A stretch of DNA of 55,140 nucleotides. Source: an uncultured Granulosicoccaceae bacterium. GTDB lineage: Bacteria > Pseudomonadota > Gammaproteobacteria > Granulosicoccales > Granulosicoccaceae. Within the stretch, counting starts at the first letter, position 1. The number at the start of each line of letters is the position of its first letter. The stretch spans positions 1-55,140 of the forward strand of contig CALFCF010000053.1 of the NCBI GenBank assembly GCA_937951345.1. The letters are read 5' to 3'. Positions 26,459-36,015 of the stretch are shown one piece after another. Both the position numbers and the translations under genes were made by a program. Below the pieces are notes generated by a model. It had not been told where the DNA came from. It saw only the letters and a list, made by a program, of their open reading frames with translations, and made no database searches.

Positions 26459-26539
26459 TGATGTCAGTCAGAGCCTGTTGAATACAGAGACGGGGTAGTT
26501 ACCCGACTGACATCATTCCCGACTGACATCATTTTTTTT
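26459..26539 (+). repeat. Inverted repeat with a duplicated 3' arm and T tract before comEC
   Basis: TGATGTCAGTC at 26459-26469 is matched by its inverse GACTGACATCA twice, at 26505-26515 and 26521-26531, because CCCGACTGACATCATT is tandemly duplicated (26502-26517 and 26518-26533). A small nested hairpin (GGGT 26493-26496 with ACCC 26501-26504) lies between, and a run of eight or so Ts (26532-26539) follows the second arm. It resembles a terminator for the lolC-lolD transcript or an attenuator-like leader for comEC. Confidence 0.6.
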
Positions 26540-26560
26540 ACGGCACAAGGATGTGACCGC

Positions 26561-29089
26561 ATGTTAAAGCGCCTTTTTTCTCTTCATCAGTCTCGCGAGC
26601 TCAACCAGCGTCGGCAAGTTCGCTCGGCCACTGCCGGCAATGTAAAAGCAAATAGAGCGTATGAACCGCGTTCGTCGGTTTATCCCGCCAGTGCCAATCG
26701 TTGGTGGCAAATTGGTCTGCTTGCATCGTTTGCTCTCGTCACGACACCTTTAATACTTACCGGACTAACGCCTGGTTGGTCACTGTTGCATTGGCTGACC
26801 TCAGGTGTGTTACTGCTGGGTCTTTTAATATTTGCAGTTGCCCGTGAACATCTTTCTTCGGCAGTGTTGGCGGGTTGCCTGTTGCTTGTGTGGATGCATT
26901 TAGTCGTGGTGGCACAGCAGTCACCGGTTTTCAGTGCCCCAACGGATCTGGAAATGACTGTGCGAGTACTGTCCATACCGGACAGACAGTCGCTGCGTAT
27001 CCGCGCAAAAGTCGCAGTCGAAAGTGGTCATGTATGCCGTTTCGATAACTTACCTTGTCGTGTTCAACTGGCCTGGTATCGCGACAAGGGAGGTGACCTG
27101 CCCCACCTTGTACCGGGTCAACGCTGGCGGGTCTCAGTGCGGCTTAAGCCACTATGGGATTATGCCAACCCCGGTGGATTTGAATATGCAAACTGGTTGA
27201 AGCGACAGGGCATCACCGCCAGCGGTTACGTCCGTCACACTGAGCAGGCCGTTCTTTTAGGTTCAACCCTGCACGGCTGGCTGGGCCGCATACGCATGTC
27301 AACGCTCGATAAAATTCGTCAGATGCAACCGGCGCATCCGTCGATGGGTTTGCTGATCGGGTTGGCGGTAGGAGTCCGTTCATATATTGATGATGCTGAA
27401 CGACAGTTGCTGGTGAAAACCGGTACTGCGCATTTACTGGCGATTTCCGGTATGCACATCGGCATGATCGCATCTGTCGGTTTCGTTATTGGTGGTTTGT
27501 TGTGGCGCGGCGCCGCATGTTCCGCTCGCTCGCTTGCGAGCCAACGCCTGATGATGAATCGTGCTCGCGCAGCAAGTGCGATGGCACTGACACTGGCAGG
27601 CGGTTACGCGTTAATGGCGGGATTCACATTGCCGACGCAGCGCGCGTTACTGACACTGCTGTGTTTGTCTGGCCTGTTTTTTACGGCGAGACGGGTGGCG
27701 TTTCGGCATGTGTTGTTGCTGGTATTGATGGTTGCATTGTTGATTGATCCATTGTCCACGCTTTCCCCCGGTGTATGGCTGTCCTTCGGTGCAGTCAGTG
27801 CGCTGATTTGGGTAGGTGGTGGTCGTGTAGCCAGTAGTCCTGTCGTCGATGAGCACAACCCGGAAGATTCGGCGGTGTCAGCACGGGTTGTGTTATCGCG
27901 TATTGTGCACCGCGTAAAAGAAGTCAGTCGTATCCAGCTGGCGCTCAGCGTGCTGCTGGTGCCGATGACGGTTGTATGGTTTGGGCAGTTATCGCTTGTC
28001 GCACCAATTGCTAACCTGATTGCGATCCCGATGGTCGGCGTACTGGTTTTGCCGATGCTGTTAGTCGCGCTACTGCTGGAGCCTGTCGCGCCGGGAATCG
28101 CAGGCACTGTTCTCGGCTTTGCCGGTGATCTGCTGCAATTGATGCTGTCTATCCTTTCCTCGCTCGCCAGTTTGCCGCTGGCCGGTTTTTATGTGCCGGA
28201 CGCCAAACCTGTTGCGTTGCTGGCAGCTATTATCGCTGTGCTTTGCTTGACCAAGCCCGCTGGAGGTCGACTACGGTGGCTCGCCTTTCCGATTAGTTTG
28301 CCGTTTATCACCAGTCTGCTTGTGGTTCGACCCGATGGACTTCTGGTGCATGTCCTCGACGTCGGGCAGGGGCAGGCTGTCGTCGTCGAGTCGGGTAACT
28401 ACGTGTTGTTGTACGACACAGGTGCCGGTATCGGGGAATTTAGCGCGTTTAGACGGGTCATCCAACCTTTCTTTAGATACCGTGGGATCAGTCAACCTGA
28501 TCAGGTAGTGATCTCCCACCCCGACAACGACCACGCCGGTGGATTAGCCCATTTGCGCTCGGTATATCCCGATGTGCCCATTATGTCGCCGTCCGCTTTT
28601 CATGCCGATGTGCAACCCGACAGCGACTGTCATGCCGGTAAGCAATGGCAGTACCGCGACATTGAATTCTCCGTGCTGTACCCGGATGCCGGGGTGGATT
28701 CGACTCTCAGCGACAATAATTTGTCATGTGTACTGTTGATCCGTTATGGTGACGCAACGGTTCTGATACCCGGTGATATCGAGGCGCGGGCTGAATCCGT
28801 GTTGATGCAAAATTGGCCATCGGACGCTGATGCAATTGATCTGTTGATCGCTCCTCATCACGGCAGCGCTTCGTCGTCCGGTGCCGTGTTTGTGGACAGG
28901 TTACAACCCGTACACGTTGTGTTTTCGGCGGGACGGTGGAATCGCTACGAATTTCCTGATGCAGACGTGGCCATGCGCTATATAAATGGGGGCTCGAGCA
29001 TTTATCAAACCGGCTTGACCGGTTCGATCCATTTCAGCTTCAATCGCGATGGCTCGGTTGCCGAAGTGCGCACTCACCGGCGAAAATAA
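26561..29089 (+). CDS. comEC: DNA internalization competence protein ComEC/Rec2
   Basis: An 842-residue polytopic membrane protein forming the channel for single-stranded DNA uptake. Two N-terminal hydrophobic segments precede the OB-like domain (WRVSVRLKPLWDYANPGGFE). The competence domain carries LLAISGMHIGMIASVGFVIG. The C-terminal metallo-beta-lactamase-like domain begins at about residue 590 with HVLDVGQGQA and holds SHPDNDHAGG near 651-660, with later APHHGSASSS. AAGGA lies about nine bases before the ATG. It is intact, so the strain may be transformable if pilus genes exist elsewhere. Confidence 0.95.
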   Translation: MLKRLFSLHQSRELNQRRQVRSATAGNVKANRAYEPRSSVYPASANRWWQIGLLASFALVTTPLILTGLTPGWSLLHWLTSGVLLLGLLIFAVAREHLSSAVLAGCLLLVWMHLVVVAQQSPVFSAPTDLEMTVRVLSIPDRQSLRIRAKVAVESGHVCRFDNLPCRVQLAWYRDKGGDLPHLVPGQRWRVSVRLKPLWDYANPGGFEYANWLKRQGITASGYVRHTEQAVLLGSTLHGWLGRIRMSTLDKIRQMQPAHPSMGLLIGLAVGVRSYIDDAERQLLVKTGTAHLLAISGMHIGMIASVGFVIGGLLWRGAACSARSLASQRLMMNRARAASAMALTLAGGYALMAGFTLPTQRALLTLLCLSGLFFTARRVAFRHVLLLVLMVALLIDPLSTLSPGVWLSFGAVSALIWVGGGRVASSPVVDEHNPEDSAVSARVVLSRIVHRVKEVSRIQLALSVLLVPMTVVWFGQLSLVAPIANLIAIPMVGVLVLPMLLVALLLEPVAPGIAGTVLGFAGDLLQLMLSILSSLASLPLAGFYVPDAKPVALLAAIIAVLCLTKPAGGRLRWLAFPISLPFITSLLVVRPDGLLVHVLDVGQGQAVVVESGNYVLLYDTGAGIGEFSAFRRVIQPFFRYRGISQPDQVVISHPDNDHAGGLAHLRSVYPDVPIMSPSAFHADVQPDSDCHAGKQWQYRDIEFSVLYPDAGVDSTLSDNNLSCVLLIRYGDATVLIPGDIEARAESVLMQNWPSDADAIDLLIAPHHGSASSSGAVFVDRLQPVHVVFSAGRWNRYEFPDADVAMRYINGGSSIYQTGLTGSIHFSFNRDGSVAEVRTHRRK

Positions 29090-29178
29090 AGCAGCTGCCA
29101 CCGTTACGCATCTTTGCTAGCTGAGTACACGTTGCGGGAAGCGGTGGCAACCTCAAGGTAAAAAAGGTACGAACTACT

Positions 29179-29871
29179 GTGTGGGAAATTATTAGTGCCG
29201 GCGGCCTCTTGATGCTGCCAATCGTTATCTGTTCCGTTGTTGCTGTAGCGATTGTTATTGAACGTTTCTGGAGCCTTCGGCGCTCACGAGTGCTGCCAGA
29301 AAATCTGGTCGCCAATACCTGGAAGCGCCTCAGCAACAATCAGATTTCGCGTGAATATATTCAGGAGTTACGCGCTGAATCGCCACTGGGCAATGTGCTG
29401 GCAGCAGGCCTGATGAACCGCAATGCCGATCGTGATCAATTGCGTAATGCGATTGAAGATGCAGGCAGTCATGCAGCGCATGAGCTCGAACGCTACCTGC
29501 CGGCGCTGGGTACCATCGCCGCGGTCACGCCGCTACTTGGTCTGCTTGGCACGGTCATCGGCATGATCCGGGTGTTCACCAATATCACTACACTCGGTGT
29601 AGGCAATCCATCTCAGCTGGCCGGCGGCATATCGCAAGCGCTTATCACAACTGCCGGCGGTCTGATGGTGGCAATTCCGTCGTTGATGTTTTACCGCTTC
29701 TTTCGTGCACGGGTGGATGAACTTGTAGTGGGCATGGAAAAAGAATCACGCACCTTTCTGGATGTTCTCGTCAGGCGGCCAGCTGCCGGCAACGCAGCGC
29801 ATACCGGCAACCACAATACGGTGAACTCAACTGGAGCCGTGTCACTTGATGCAACCCAGGCTGCGCAGTGA
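29179..29871 (+). CDS. exbB: ExbB/TolQ/MotA-family proton channel subunit
   Basis: A 230-residue inner-membrane protein with three transmembrane helices (about 9-28, 110-133 and 155-175). The TolQ-type signature LGTVIGMIRVFTNI and GGISQALITTAGGLMVAIP are present. It starts with GTG. With the following ExbD-like protein it converts proton-motive force into work on a partner such as TonB or another envelope protein; no tonB is adjacent. This exbB-exbD pair next to comEC and lipid-A genes is a recurrent gammaproteobacterial arrangement (for example comEC-exbB-exbD-lpxK in Pseudomonas). Confidence 0.88.
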   Translation: MWEIISAGGLLMLPIVICSVVAVAIVIERFWSLRRSRVLPENLVANTWKRLSNNQISREYIQELRAESPLGNVLAAGLMNRNADRDQLRNAIEDAGSHAAHELERYLPALGTIAAVTPLLGLLGTVIGMIRVFTNITTLGVGNPSQLAGGISQALITTAGGLMVAIPSLMFYRFFRARVDELVVGMEKESRTFLDVLVRRPAAGNAAHTGNHNTVNSTGAVSLDATQAAQ

Positions 29872-29922
29872 CCGGTTGTTGTATTCCGGAAATATGACTA
29901 TGCGGGTGTGTGAGGCAGCTAC

Positions 29923-30336
29923 GTGAAGTTTCGAAAAGAAAAAACAGAAGATCTTGATGTCAATCTGACACCGTTAATTGATGTTGTCTTCCTATTACTG
30001 ATTTTCTTTATGGTGTCGACGACGTTTCAGCGTGAGTCGCAGATAACCGTGCAATTACCGAAAGCCGCGAAAGAGCCTGTTGAGACTCCAGCTGAAAAAA
30101 TCGAAATTATCATAAATGCAACCGGTCAGTATTTCGTGAATGAGCAGGAATTAATAAAATCGGATGCCAACGCACTGATCGCGGCGCTTAACAATGTTAC
30201 AGCGGGCAATCGAGACATTCCACTAACAATTCGCGCTGATTCCAAAACTCCTCATCAAGCAGTCGTGACCGCGATGGACGCAGCGGCTCAGCTTGGCTTA
30301 AACAGGATGTCCATCGCTACATCCTTCGCAAAGTAG
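29923..30336 (+). CDS. exbD: ExbD/TolR-family proton channel subunit
   Basis: A 137-residue inner-membrane protein with one N-terminal transmembrane helix (about 16-34) carrying the proton-conducting Asp20 in VNLTPLIDVVFLLLIFF, and a periplasmic domain ending GLNRMSIATSFAK. Translation begins at GTG with GAGG seven bases upstream. It partners the ExbB-like protein encoded 51 bp upstream. The pair sits directly before msbA, which suggests a role in outer-membrane biogenesis rather than iron uptake, but that is inference. Confidence 0.9.
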   Translation: MKFRKEKTEDLDVNLTPLIDVVFLLLIFFMVSTTFQRESQITVQLPKAAKEPVETPAEKIEIIINATGQYFVNEQELIKSDANALIAALNNVTAGNRDIPLTIRADSKTPHQAVVTAMDAAAQLGLNRMSIATSFAK

Positions 30337-30419
30337 TCTGTGGTTCCGACTATTCGCCCCGAACAAGTTGTCGATGCAGCATTTGTTGCGTTGTATCTTG
30401 TAGAAATACCGACTTAACC

Positions 30420-32252
30420 ATGACCACCTCAGATACAGTGCAAGGTGAACGAGTATCTGGTCTGACGACCTATCGTCGGTTGCTCAGCTACGTCAAACCA
30501 CATAACAGACTGTTTGCGGTTGCTATTGTCTGCATGGTTATTGCCGCTGCAACTGAAGTCACGTTCGCCTGGCTAATGAAGCCATTGCTTGACGGAAGTT
30601 TCGTTGAACAAGATCGGGCGACGATCATTTGGGTGCCACTGGCCATTGTTTTGATTTTTGTTGTGCGTGGCGTGTCGTCCTTCGGATCCAGCTACTCGAT
30701 GTCGTGGATTGGTTGGGAAGTGGTTAAATCCCTGCGTAACGATGTATTCAAAAAATACCTGACATTACCTTCACGCTACTACGATGAAAACTCAAGTGGC
30801 GAAATGATATCGCGCATCACGTTTAACTGTCAGGAAGTGGCTCTGGCTGCAAGCGCCACACTGACGATGATGATTCGCGATACGTTAACCGCTATCGGTT
30901 TGCTGGCGCTGATGTTTTATCAGAGCTGGCAACTCTCTTTATGCTTTTTGGTTATCGGACCCATTATCGGTACATTAGTAGCGCTCGTCAGCCGCAAGTT
31001 TCGGGCGATCAGTAAAAATATTCAGCATTCCATGGGTGACGTGACCCATGTGGTTCAGGAAGCGATTGACGGCAACAGGGTTGTCAAGATGTTTGACGGT
31101 CATTCACATGAAGCTGATTTATTTGAATCAGTGAATGAGCGTAATCGCTGGTTCAACATGCGCGAAGCCTTTGTTCGCGCGTCGAATGTACCGACAGTAC
31201 AATTTCTGGTCGCGATCGCATTGGCTGTTATTGTATTTATTGCGACAAGCGGTCAGTTCACTGATCGTATCAGTGTTGGTGAGTTCATGTCATTTGTGAC
31301 TGCGATGTTAATGCTTTTCTCACCCATGCGACGCCTGACCACAATCAACAGTTATCTGCAAAGGGGAATCGCAGCCGGCGAAGGTCTGTTTGCGTTGCTG
31401 GATATCGACTCAGAACGTGATAACGGAAAACGTACGCTTAGTAAGGATATTAAATCGATCACCTATGACAATGTCGTGTTCAGCTATAGCGGAGATATGT
31501 CTGAATCTGAGAGTAGGGCATCGACTGGTAGTGACGTTGAGGTTGAGAGAAAACCACCGGTGATCAACGGATTGTCACTGGAAATAGCGGCTGGTGAAAC
31601 CGTGGCTTTTGTCGGTGAATCAGGAAGCGGTAAAACCAGCATTATCAATTTGTTGCCGCGGCTGTACGAAGTGACTGATGGCAGCATTCTGATTAACAAT
31701 ACGTCGATCCAGGACTACACGATGCAGAGCCTGCGCGCGAACATTGCTTATGTTAGTCAGGACGTAAGTCTTTTCAATGATACGGTGGCCAACAATATCG
31801 CCTACGGGTCACTCGGACAAGTGACCAAATCTGATATTGAAAAAGCAGCCCGTCTGGCGCAGGCAGAAAGTTTTATTCTTCGTATGTCTGAGCAATACGA
31901 TACGATGATAGGCGAAGACGGTGTGTTGCTTTCAGGTGGGCAGAGGCAACGCCTTGCTATTGCTCGTGCGTTTTTGAAAAATGCACCGATATTGATTCTG
32001 GATGAAGCAACGTCAGCGCTCGATAATGAATCTGAACGTAAAGTGCAACAAGGATTGGAACGCCTTAAACAGGGTCGGACGACGTTAATCGTGGCTCACA
32101 GATTGTCAACCATTGAAACTGCTGATCGGATCGTTGTGCTGAATAAAGGCAGTATCGTGGAGCAGGGTACTCACACGGAATTGATTACACAGCAAGGACA
32201 TTATGCACGCATGCATATGATGCTGGATGAACTACAGCCCCACACTGGTTGA
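30420..32252 (+). CDS. msbA: Lipid A export ABC transporter
   Basis: A 610-residue half-transporter that flips core-lipid A across the inner membrane. Six transmembrane helices occupy about residues 25-310. The nucleotide-binding domain has Walker A GESGSGKTS near 397-405, signature LSGGQRQRLAIARA near 503-516, and Walker B ILILDEAT near 524-531. A short low-complexity insertion (SESESRASTGSDVEVER) lies just before the NBD core. Its 3' end overlaps the convergent DMT gene by 21 bp, so lpxK, its usual neighbour, is displaced downstream. Confidence 0.93.
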   Translation: MTTSDTVQGERVSGLTTYRRLLSYVKPHNRLFAVAIVCMVIAAATEVTFAWLMKPLLDGSFVEQDRATIIWVPLAIVLIFVVRGVSSFGSSYSMSWIGWEVVKSLRNDVFKKYLTLPSRYYDENSSGEMISRITFNCQEVALAASATLTMMIRDTLTAIGLLALMFYQSWQLSLCFLVIGPIIGTLVALVSRKFRAISKNIQHSMGDVTHVVQEAIDGNRVVKMFDGHSHEADLFESVNERNRWFNMREAFVRASNVPTVQFLVAIALAVIVFIATSGQFTDRISVGEFMSFVTAMLMLFSPMRRLTTINSYLQRGIAAGEGLFALLDIDSERDNGKRTLSKDIKSITYDNVVFSYSGDMSESESRASTGSDVEVERKPPVINGLSLEIAAGETVAFVGESGSGKTSIINLLPRLYEVTDGSILINNTSIQDYTMQSLRANIAYVSQDVSLFNDTVANNIAYGSLGQVTKSDIEKAARLAQAESFILRMSEQYDTMIGEDGVLLSGGQRQRLAIARAFLKNAPILILDEATSALDNESERKVQQGLERLKQGRTTLIVAHRLSTIETADRIVVLNKGSIVEQGTHTELITQQGHYARMHMMLDELQPHTG

Positions 32253-33176
32253 GGAATCATCATCTCTGTGTTTATTTAGTGAGCGTTCGCGCCACAAGAC
32301 AAGTAGGCCGCCACCGACAATCAACAGCACGCCGGGAAATATTTTTTCAAATGGTGCTTCGCCGAAAAAGAACCAGCCAAGCAGGAACGAAAACGGTATA
32401 CCAAAATACTCAAATGGCGACAGACTGCTCGGTTCTGTTTGACGGTACGCTGAAATCATTAATAATACAGCGCAGCCGCCGGTAAATCCCATCATCCCGA
32501 ACCAGACCCAGTCGAGACCCCACGGGATCGCCCTCCAGGACTGAGTCAGCCACACGATGACACCTGTGACAATGGTCGCGCCAATTGATGAATAAATATT
32601 GATCAGTGGTGTCGGGATAGACGAATCAAAATAGCGTGACGTCACACTGGCAAGTGCGTAGAAAAATGCTGCACCCAACGGTAAATAAAGGTAGGCGTTA
32701 AAATCGTTAACACCCGGTCGGATCACGAGCAGCACACCTGCAAAACCGATGATGACAGCGAGTGTGCGCCACAGGCCAACACGATGTCCAAGTAAAGGTA
32801 TCGACAGGCTGGTCACAAATAACGGACCTGCAAATGCCAGAGTGGTTGCTGTGGCCAGTTCCATTTTGATGATGGCGAAATAAAAGCAGAGTTGGGCACC
32901 GGCAATCATCAAACCGCGTGTAAGCGCCAGCGGCCATTGCTTAATGATCAACTGACGTTTACCGGCACGCCAGTTAGCCGATAGTTGCAGAGCCAGCCAT
33001 GTTGGAATTATGCCGAGCAGATTACGCAGCAGGGCAATTTGTGATACGGCGTAGTCCTGACCTGCAAATTTAATGATTACACCTTGCACATCGAATAGAA
33101 ATATCGCCAGGATGATTGCTACAACGGAGGCATAGAACGGATAGTTTGTTGCTAATGTTTGTATCCGTGCCAGCAT
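32232..33176 (-). CDS. EamA/DMT-family transporter
   Basis: A 314-residue inner-membrane protein with about ten hydrophobic helices in two EamA repeats (AILRNLLGIIPTWLALQL-like first half; SRYFDSSIPTPLINIYSSIG in the second). Such proteins move metabolites, often amino acids or nucleobases; the substrate is not deducible. The gene is inverted relative to the lipid-A genes and overlaps the 3' end of msbA by 21 bp. Divergent from it is an aldehyde dehydrogenase gene, and both may have entered together. Confidence 0.85.
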   Translation of the reverse strand: MLARIQTLATNYPFYASVVAIILAIFLFDVQGVIIKFAGQDYAVSQIALLRNLLGIIPTWLALQLSANWRAGKRQLIIKQWPLALTRGLMIAGAQLCFYFAIIKMELATATTLAFAGPLFVTSLSIPLLGHRVGLWRTLAVIIGFAGVLLVIRPGVNDFNAYLYLPLGAAFFYALASVTSRYFDSSIPTPLINIYSSIGATIVTGVIVWLTQSWRAIPWGLDWVWFGMMGFTGGCAVLLMISAYRQTEPSSLSPFEYFGIPFSFLLGWFFFGEAPFEKIFPGVLLIVGGGLLVLWRERSLNKHRDDDSSTSVGL

Positions 33177-33230
33177 CTTGAAAATGTATCAACGGTAACC
33201 AGGCGCTTTTTGCCGGGTGATGATAAGAGT

Positions 33231-33258
33231 GATTCGTATAGTAGACTGATATCGAATC
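33231..33258. promoter_or_regulatory. Inverted repeat between the DMT and aldehyde dehydrogenase genes
   Basis: GATTCG at 33231-33236 and CGAATC at 33253-33258 are inverted arms with a 16-base AT-rich spacer in the 176-bp divergent region. The position suits a shared operator for both genes, but no regulator gene is adjacent. Confidence 0.3.
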
Positions 33259-33352
33259 ATGCGGTGGAAAATATATACACCTGACCTTATACAATTACGT
33301 CGTGGAATGTATCTATCGGGTAGTGTGACGCGAAATTTGAGGAAAGAGCGGT

Positions 33353-34774
33353 ATGTTCATAGATGGTAAGTGGGGGAGTGACGGTAAAAGCTTTGATGTG
33401 ACTAATCCCGCGACTGGAGAGACGATTGAAGCGGTTGCCGATGCATCGGCTGATCATGCAGTACAGGCTATTGCGGCTGCAGAGCGTGCATTTCCCGATT
33501 GGTCACGGACAACAGCCTATCACCGTGCTGCAATTCTACAGAAGGCTCATCAATTGATGCTGGAGAATAAACAGCAGCTCGCTGAACTGATGACACTGGA
33601 ACAAGGCAAGCCACTTCGCGCAGCACTTAATGAGGTGCAGTACGGTGCAGATTTTCTACAGTGGTATGCTGAGGAAGCAAAACGTATCTATGGTACAAGC
33701 ATACCCTCGGCACGCGCAGATCAACGCTTTATGGTGCAACATCAGGCGGTGGGGGTGGTTGCAGCGATCACACCCTGGAACTACCCGGTTTCAATGATAA
33801 CGCGCAAACTGGCACCCGCTCTGGCTGCAGGCTGTACGGTCGTTTTAAAACCTGCCGAAGATACACCGCTTTGTGCGATGAAAATCTTTTCTCTGCTGCA
33901 AGAAGCCGGTATCCCCGACGGTGTGATAAATCTGGTGACAAGCAGTAACCCGGAGCCGATTGGTGATGTGTTTTGTACACATGCTGCCGTTCGGAAAATC
34001 ACTTTTACCGGTTCTACCGCGGTTGGCCGTCACCTTGCCACCTTGGCTGCACCACATTTGAAGCGTGTATCAATGGAACTTGGCGGTCACGCTCCGTTTA
34101 TTGTCTACCCCGATGCGGATCCGGTACATGCCGCCAAGGGAGCGACACTGGTTAAATTTTTGAATACCGGTCAGGCTTGTATCTGCCCGAACCGCATTTA
34201 TGTTCATCGTGATTCAATCGACCCGTTTGTCAGTACGATGGTTGAGCGCGTCGGGCGTATGCAAGTAGGTAACGGTATGGATGCCGGTACCGCTATAGGC
34301 CCGTTGATAAACTCCAAGGCGCTGGAGAAAATGGAACGACAGGTCAGTGATGCATCCGCCAAAGGTGCTGACGTGGTTTGCGGTGGAAGGTCATTATCTG
34401 ACGGTGACCACGCCGGTGGTTGCTTTTTCGCGCCAACTGTACTCAATTCGATTACGCCAGCCATGGATATCTACCGCGAAGAAACATTTGGGCCGGTTGC
34501 AGCAATTATTCCGTTTGATGATAAGGACGATGTGCTCGCCATGGCGAACGACACCAGTTACGGGTTGGCCGCTTATGTTTACACCAGGGATCTGACTACT
34601 GCCATGCAGTCGTTTGAACGATTGCAGTTCGGCATCATCGGTATCAATGATATTAATCCAACCAGTGCAGCTGCGCCGTTTGGCGGCATGAAAGACAGTG
34701 GTCTTGGACGCGAAGGTGCGCGTGAGGGCTTGCAGGAGTATCTGGAAACCAAGCTTGGTGGTTTTTCTGTTTAA
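33353..34774 (+). CDS. NAD(P)-dependent aldehyde dehydrogenase, succinate-semialdehyde dehydrogenase-like
   Basis: A 473-residue cytoplasmic aldehyde dehydrogenase. The catalytic Glu242 is in MELGGHAPF and the nucleophile Cys276 in NTGQACICPNR; the cofactor region AITPWNYPVSMITRK is near 139-153. NTGQxCxCxNR and overall length match the GabD branch, so oxidation of succinate semialdehyde to succinate is the best guess, though related semialdehydes cannot be excluded. GAGGAAAG at 33339-33346 is a strong ribosome-binding site six bases before the ATG. No gabT is adjacent. lpxK follows after 22 bp, so transcription may read through. Confidence 0.87.
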   Translation: MFIDGKWGSDGKSFDVTNPATGETIEAVADASADHAVQAIAAAERAFPDWSRTTAYHRAAILQKAHQLMLENKQQLAELMTLEQGKPLRAALNEVQYGADFLQWYAEEAKRIYGTSIPSARADQRFMVQHQAVGVVAAITPWNYPVSMITRKLAPALAAGCTVVLKPAEDTPLCAMKIFSLLQEAGIPDGVINLVTSSNPEPIGDVFCTHAAVRKITFTGSTAVGRHLATLAAPHLKRVSMELGGHAPFIVYPDADPVHAAKGATLVKFLNTGQACICPNRIYVHRDSIDPFVSTMVERVGRMQVGNGMDAGTAIGPLINSKALEKMERQVSDASAKGADVVCGGRSLSDGDHAGGCFFAPTVLNSITPAMDIYREETFGPVAAIIPFDDKDDVLAMANDTSYGLAAYVYTRDLTTAMQSFERLQFGIIGINDINPTSAAAPFGGMKDSGLGREGAREGLQEYLETKLGGFSV

Positions 34775-34796
34775 GCATCTATTTTACTGATAGAGA

Positions 34797-35954
34797 ATGG
34801 AAAAGCACTGGCTAAAGCGTGGTCTCGTGAGCTTGATGTTACTGCCCTTGTCATGGGTATTCAGCTTACTTGCAGGTTTACGACGTCATCTTTACCGTTC
34901 AGGTGGTATCGGTAATTTCTTCACTGTTTATCGCGCTCCGGTACCTGTCGTCGTTGTCGGCAATATAACAGCCGGTGGCAGTGGTAAGACACCACTTGTA
35001 ATTGCAATTGCAAAGCTGTTGTCTGAACAAGGATATCGTCCTGGTGTTGTCTGCCGTGGCTATCGGGCAAACTCGCAGGTGAGTCCGTTAATGGTTACAG
35101 CCGCAACGCCTACTGTTGAAGGCGGCGATGAACCGGTAATGATTGCAGGACAAGCTGGTTGTCCCGTCGTTGTCCATCGCCGTCGTGACCTGGCTGTTCA
35201 ACACTTACTCGCCAACGCATCGGTCGACTTAATATTGTGCGATGACGGGCTGCAACATTATGCACTTGCACGGGACATTGAAATCGCCGTTGTCAGTCAG
35301 GCAGTTGGTCTGGGAAATCGTTTTCTCCTACCTGCCGGACCGCTACGCGAGCCGCCATCGCGGTTGGCTGACGTTGACTTTGTGATCGAAAGCCGTGTCT
35401 CTAACCAATCACCATCTGATCAATCGTCTTGCGCGCAATCATCCCGGATGGCCAGTGATATTTCAAAACGCTCAGCACACGATTATCCAACTGTAGTGGG
35501 CCCGATCTACTTTTACCATCTGCGTATTGCAGAATTTGTATCTCTCGATGGCAGTCAGCGCGTGTCCGTTGAGTCCGTACAGACACAAGGCGTGAAGGCT
35601 TTCAACCACACATCAGAACAGCCAGCTGTTTCGTCGGATCCGGCGCCGGGAATTGTTGCTATGGCGGGTATCGCCTATCCCGTCCGGTTTTTTGACACGT
35701 TATCGGCGATGGGATTGGCGTTTATTCCGCAACCCAGGTCTGATCATCACACGTTTACCGCGTCTGACTTTATCGCTGACGATGCCGTAACCGGGGATCA
35801 ATCTGTAATCTGGTTGATCACGGCAAAAGATGCAACCAAGTGTCGGGAGCTGGCTATCGATCAAACGCAGATCTGGTATGCCGAAGCCATTGCTGATCTG
35901 GATGCGAACTTCGAACCGGCGTTTCAACAACGGTTATCGTCACTCGTTGGCTAA
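34797..35954 (+). CDS. lpxK: Tetraacyldisaccharide 4'-kinase
   Basis: A 385-residue membrane-associated kinase that phosphorylates the lipid A precursor at the 4' position. A hydrophobic N-terminal helix (about 10-28) precedes the P-loop GNITAGGSGKT at 55-65. GDEPVMIAGQ and LILCDDGLQHYALARD follow as in the family. It is longer than most LpxK (about 330) because of a polar Ser/Gln-rich insertion at roughly residues 200-220 and added sequence to about 280, before AMAGIAYPVRFF. It lies 22 bp after the aldehyde dehydrogenase gene and 61 bp before kdsB. Confidence 0.92.
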   Translation: MEKHWLKRGLVSLMLLPLSWVFSLLAGLRRHLYRSGGIGNFFTVYRAPVPVVVVGNITAGGSGKTPLVIAIAKLLSEQGYRPGVVCRGYRANSQVSPLMVTAATPTVEGGDEPVMIAGQAGCPVVVHRRRDLAVQHLLANASVDLILCDDGLQHYALARDIEIAVVSQAVGLGNRFLLPAGPLREPPSRLADVDFVIESRVSNQSPSDQSSCAQSSRMASDISKRSAHDYPTVVGPIYFYHLRIAEFVSLDGSQRVSVESVQTQGVKAFNHTSEQPAVSSDPAPGIVAMAGIAYPVRFFDTLSAMGLAFIPQPRSDHHTFTASDFIADDAVTGDQSVIWLITAKDATKCRELAIDQTQIWYAEAIADLDANFEPAFQQRLSSLVG

Positions 35955-36015
35955 AAAGGACACGATGATTTTCAATGATCGAATCAAACCAACTAACTAA
36001 ACAAAAAAGGAGTGC

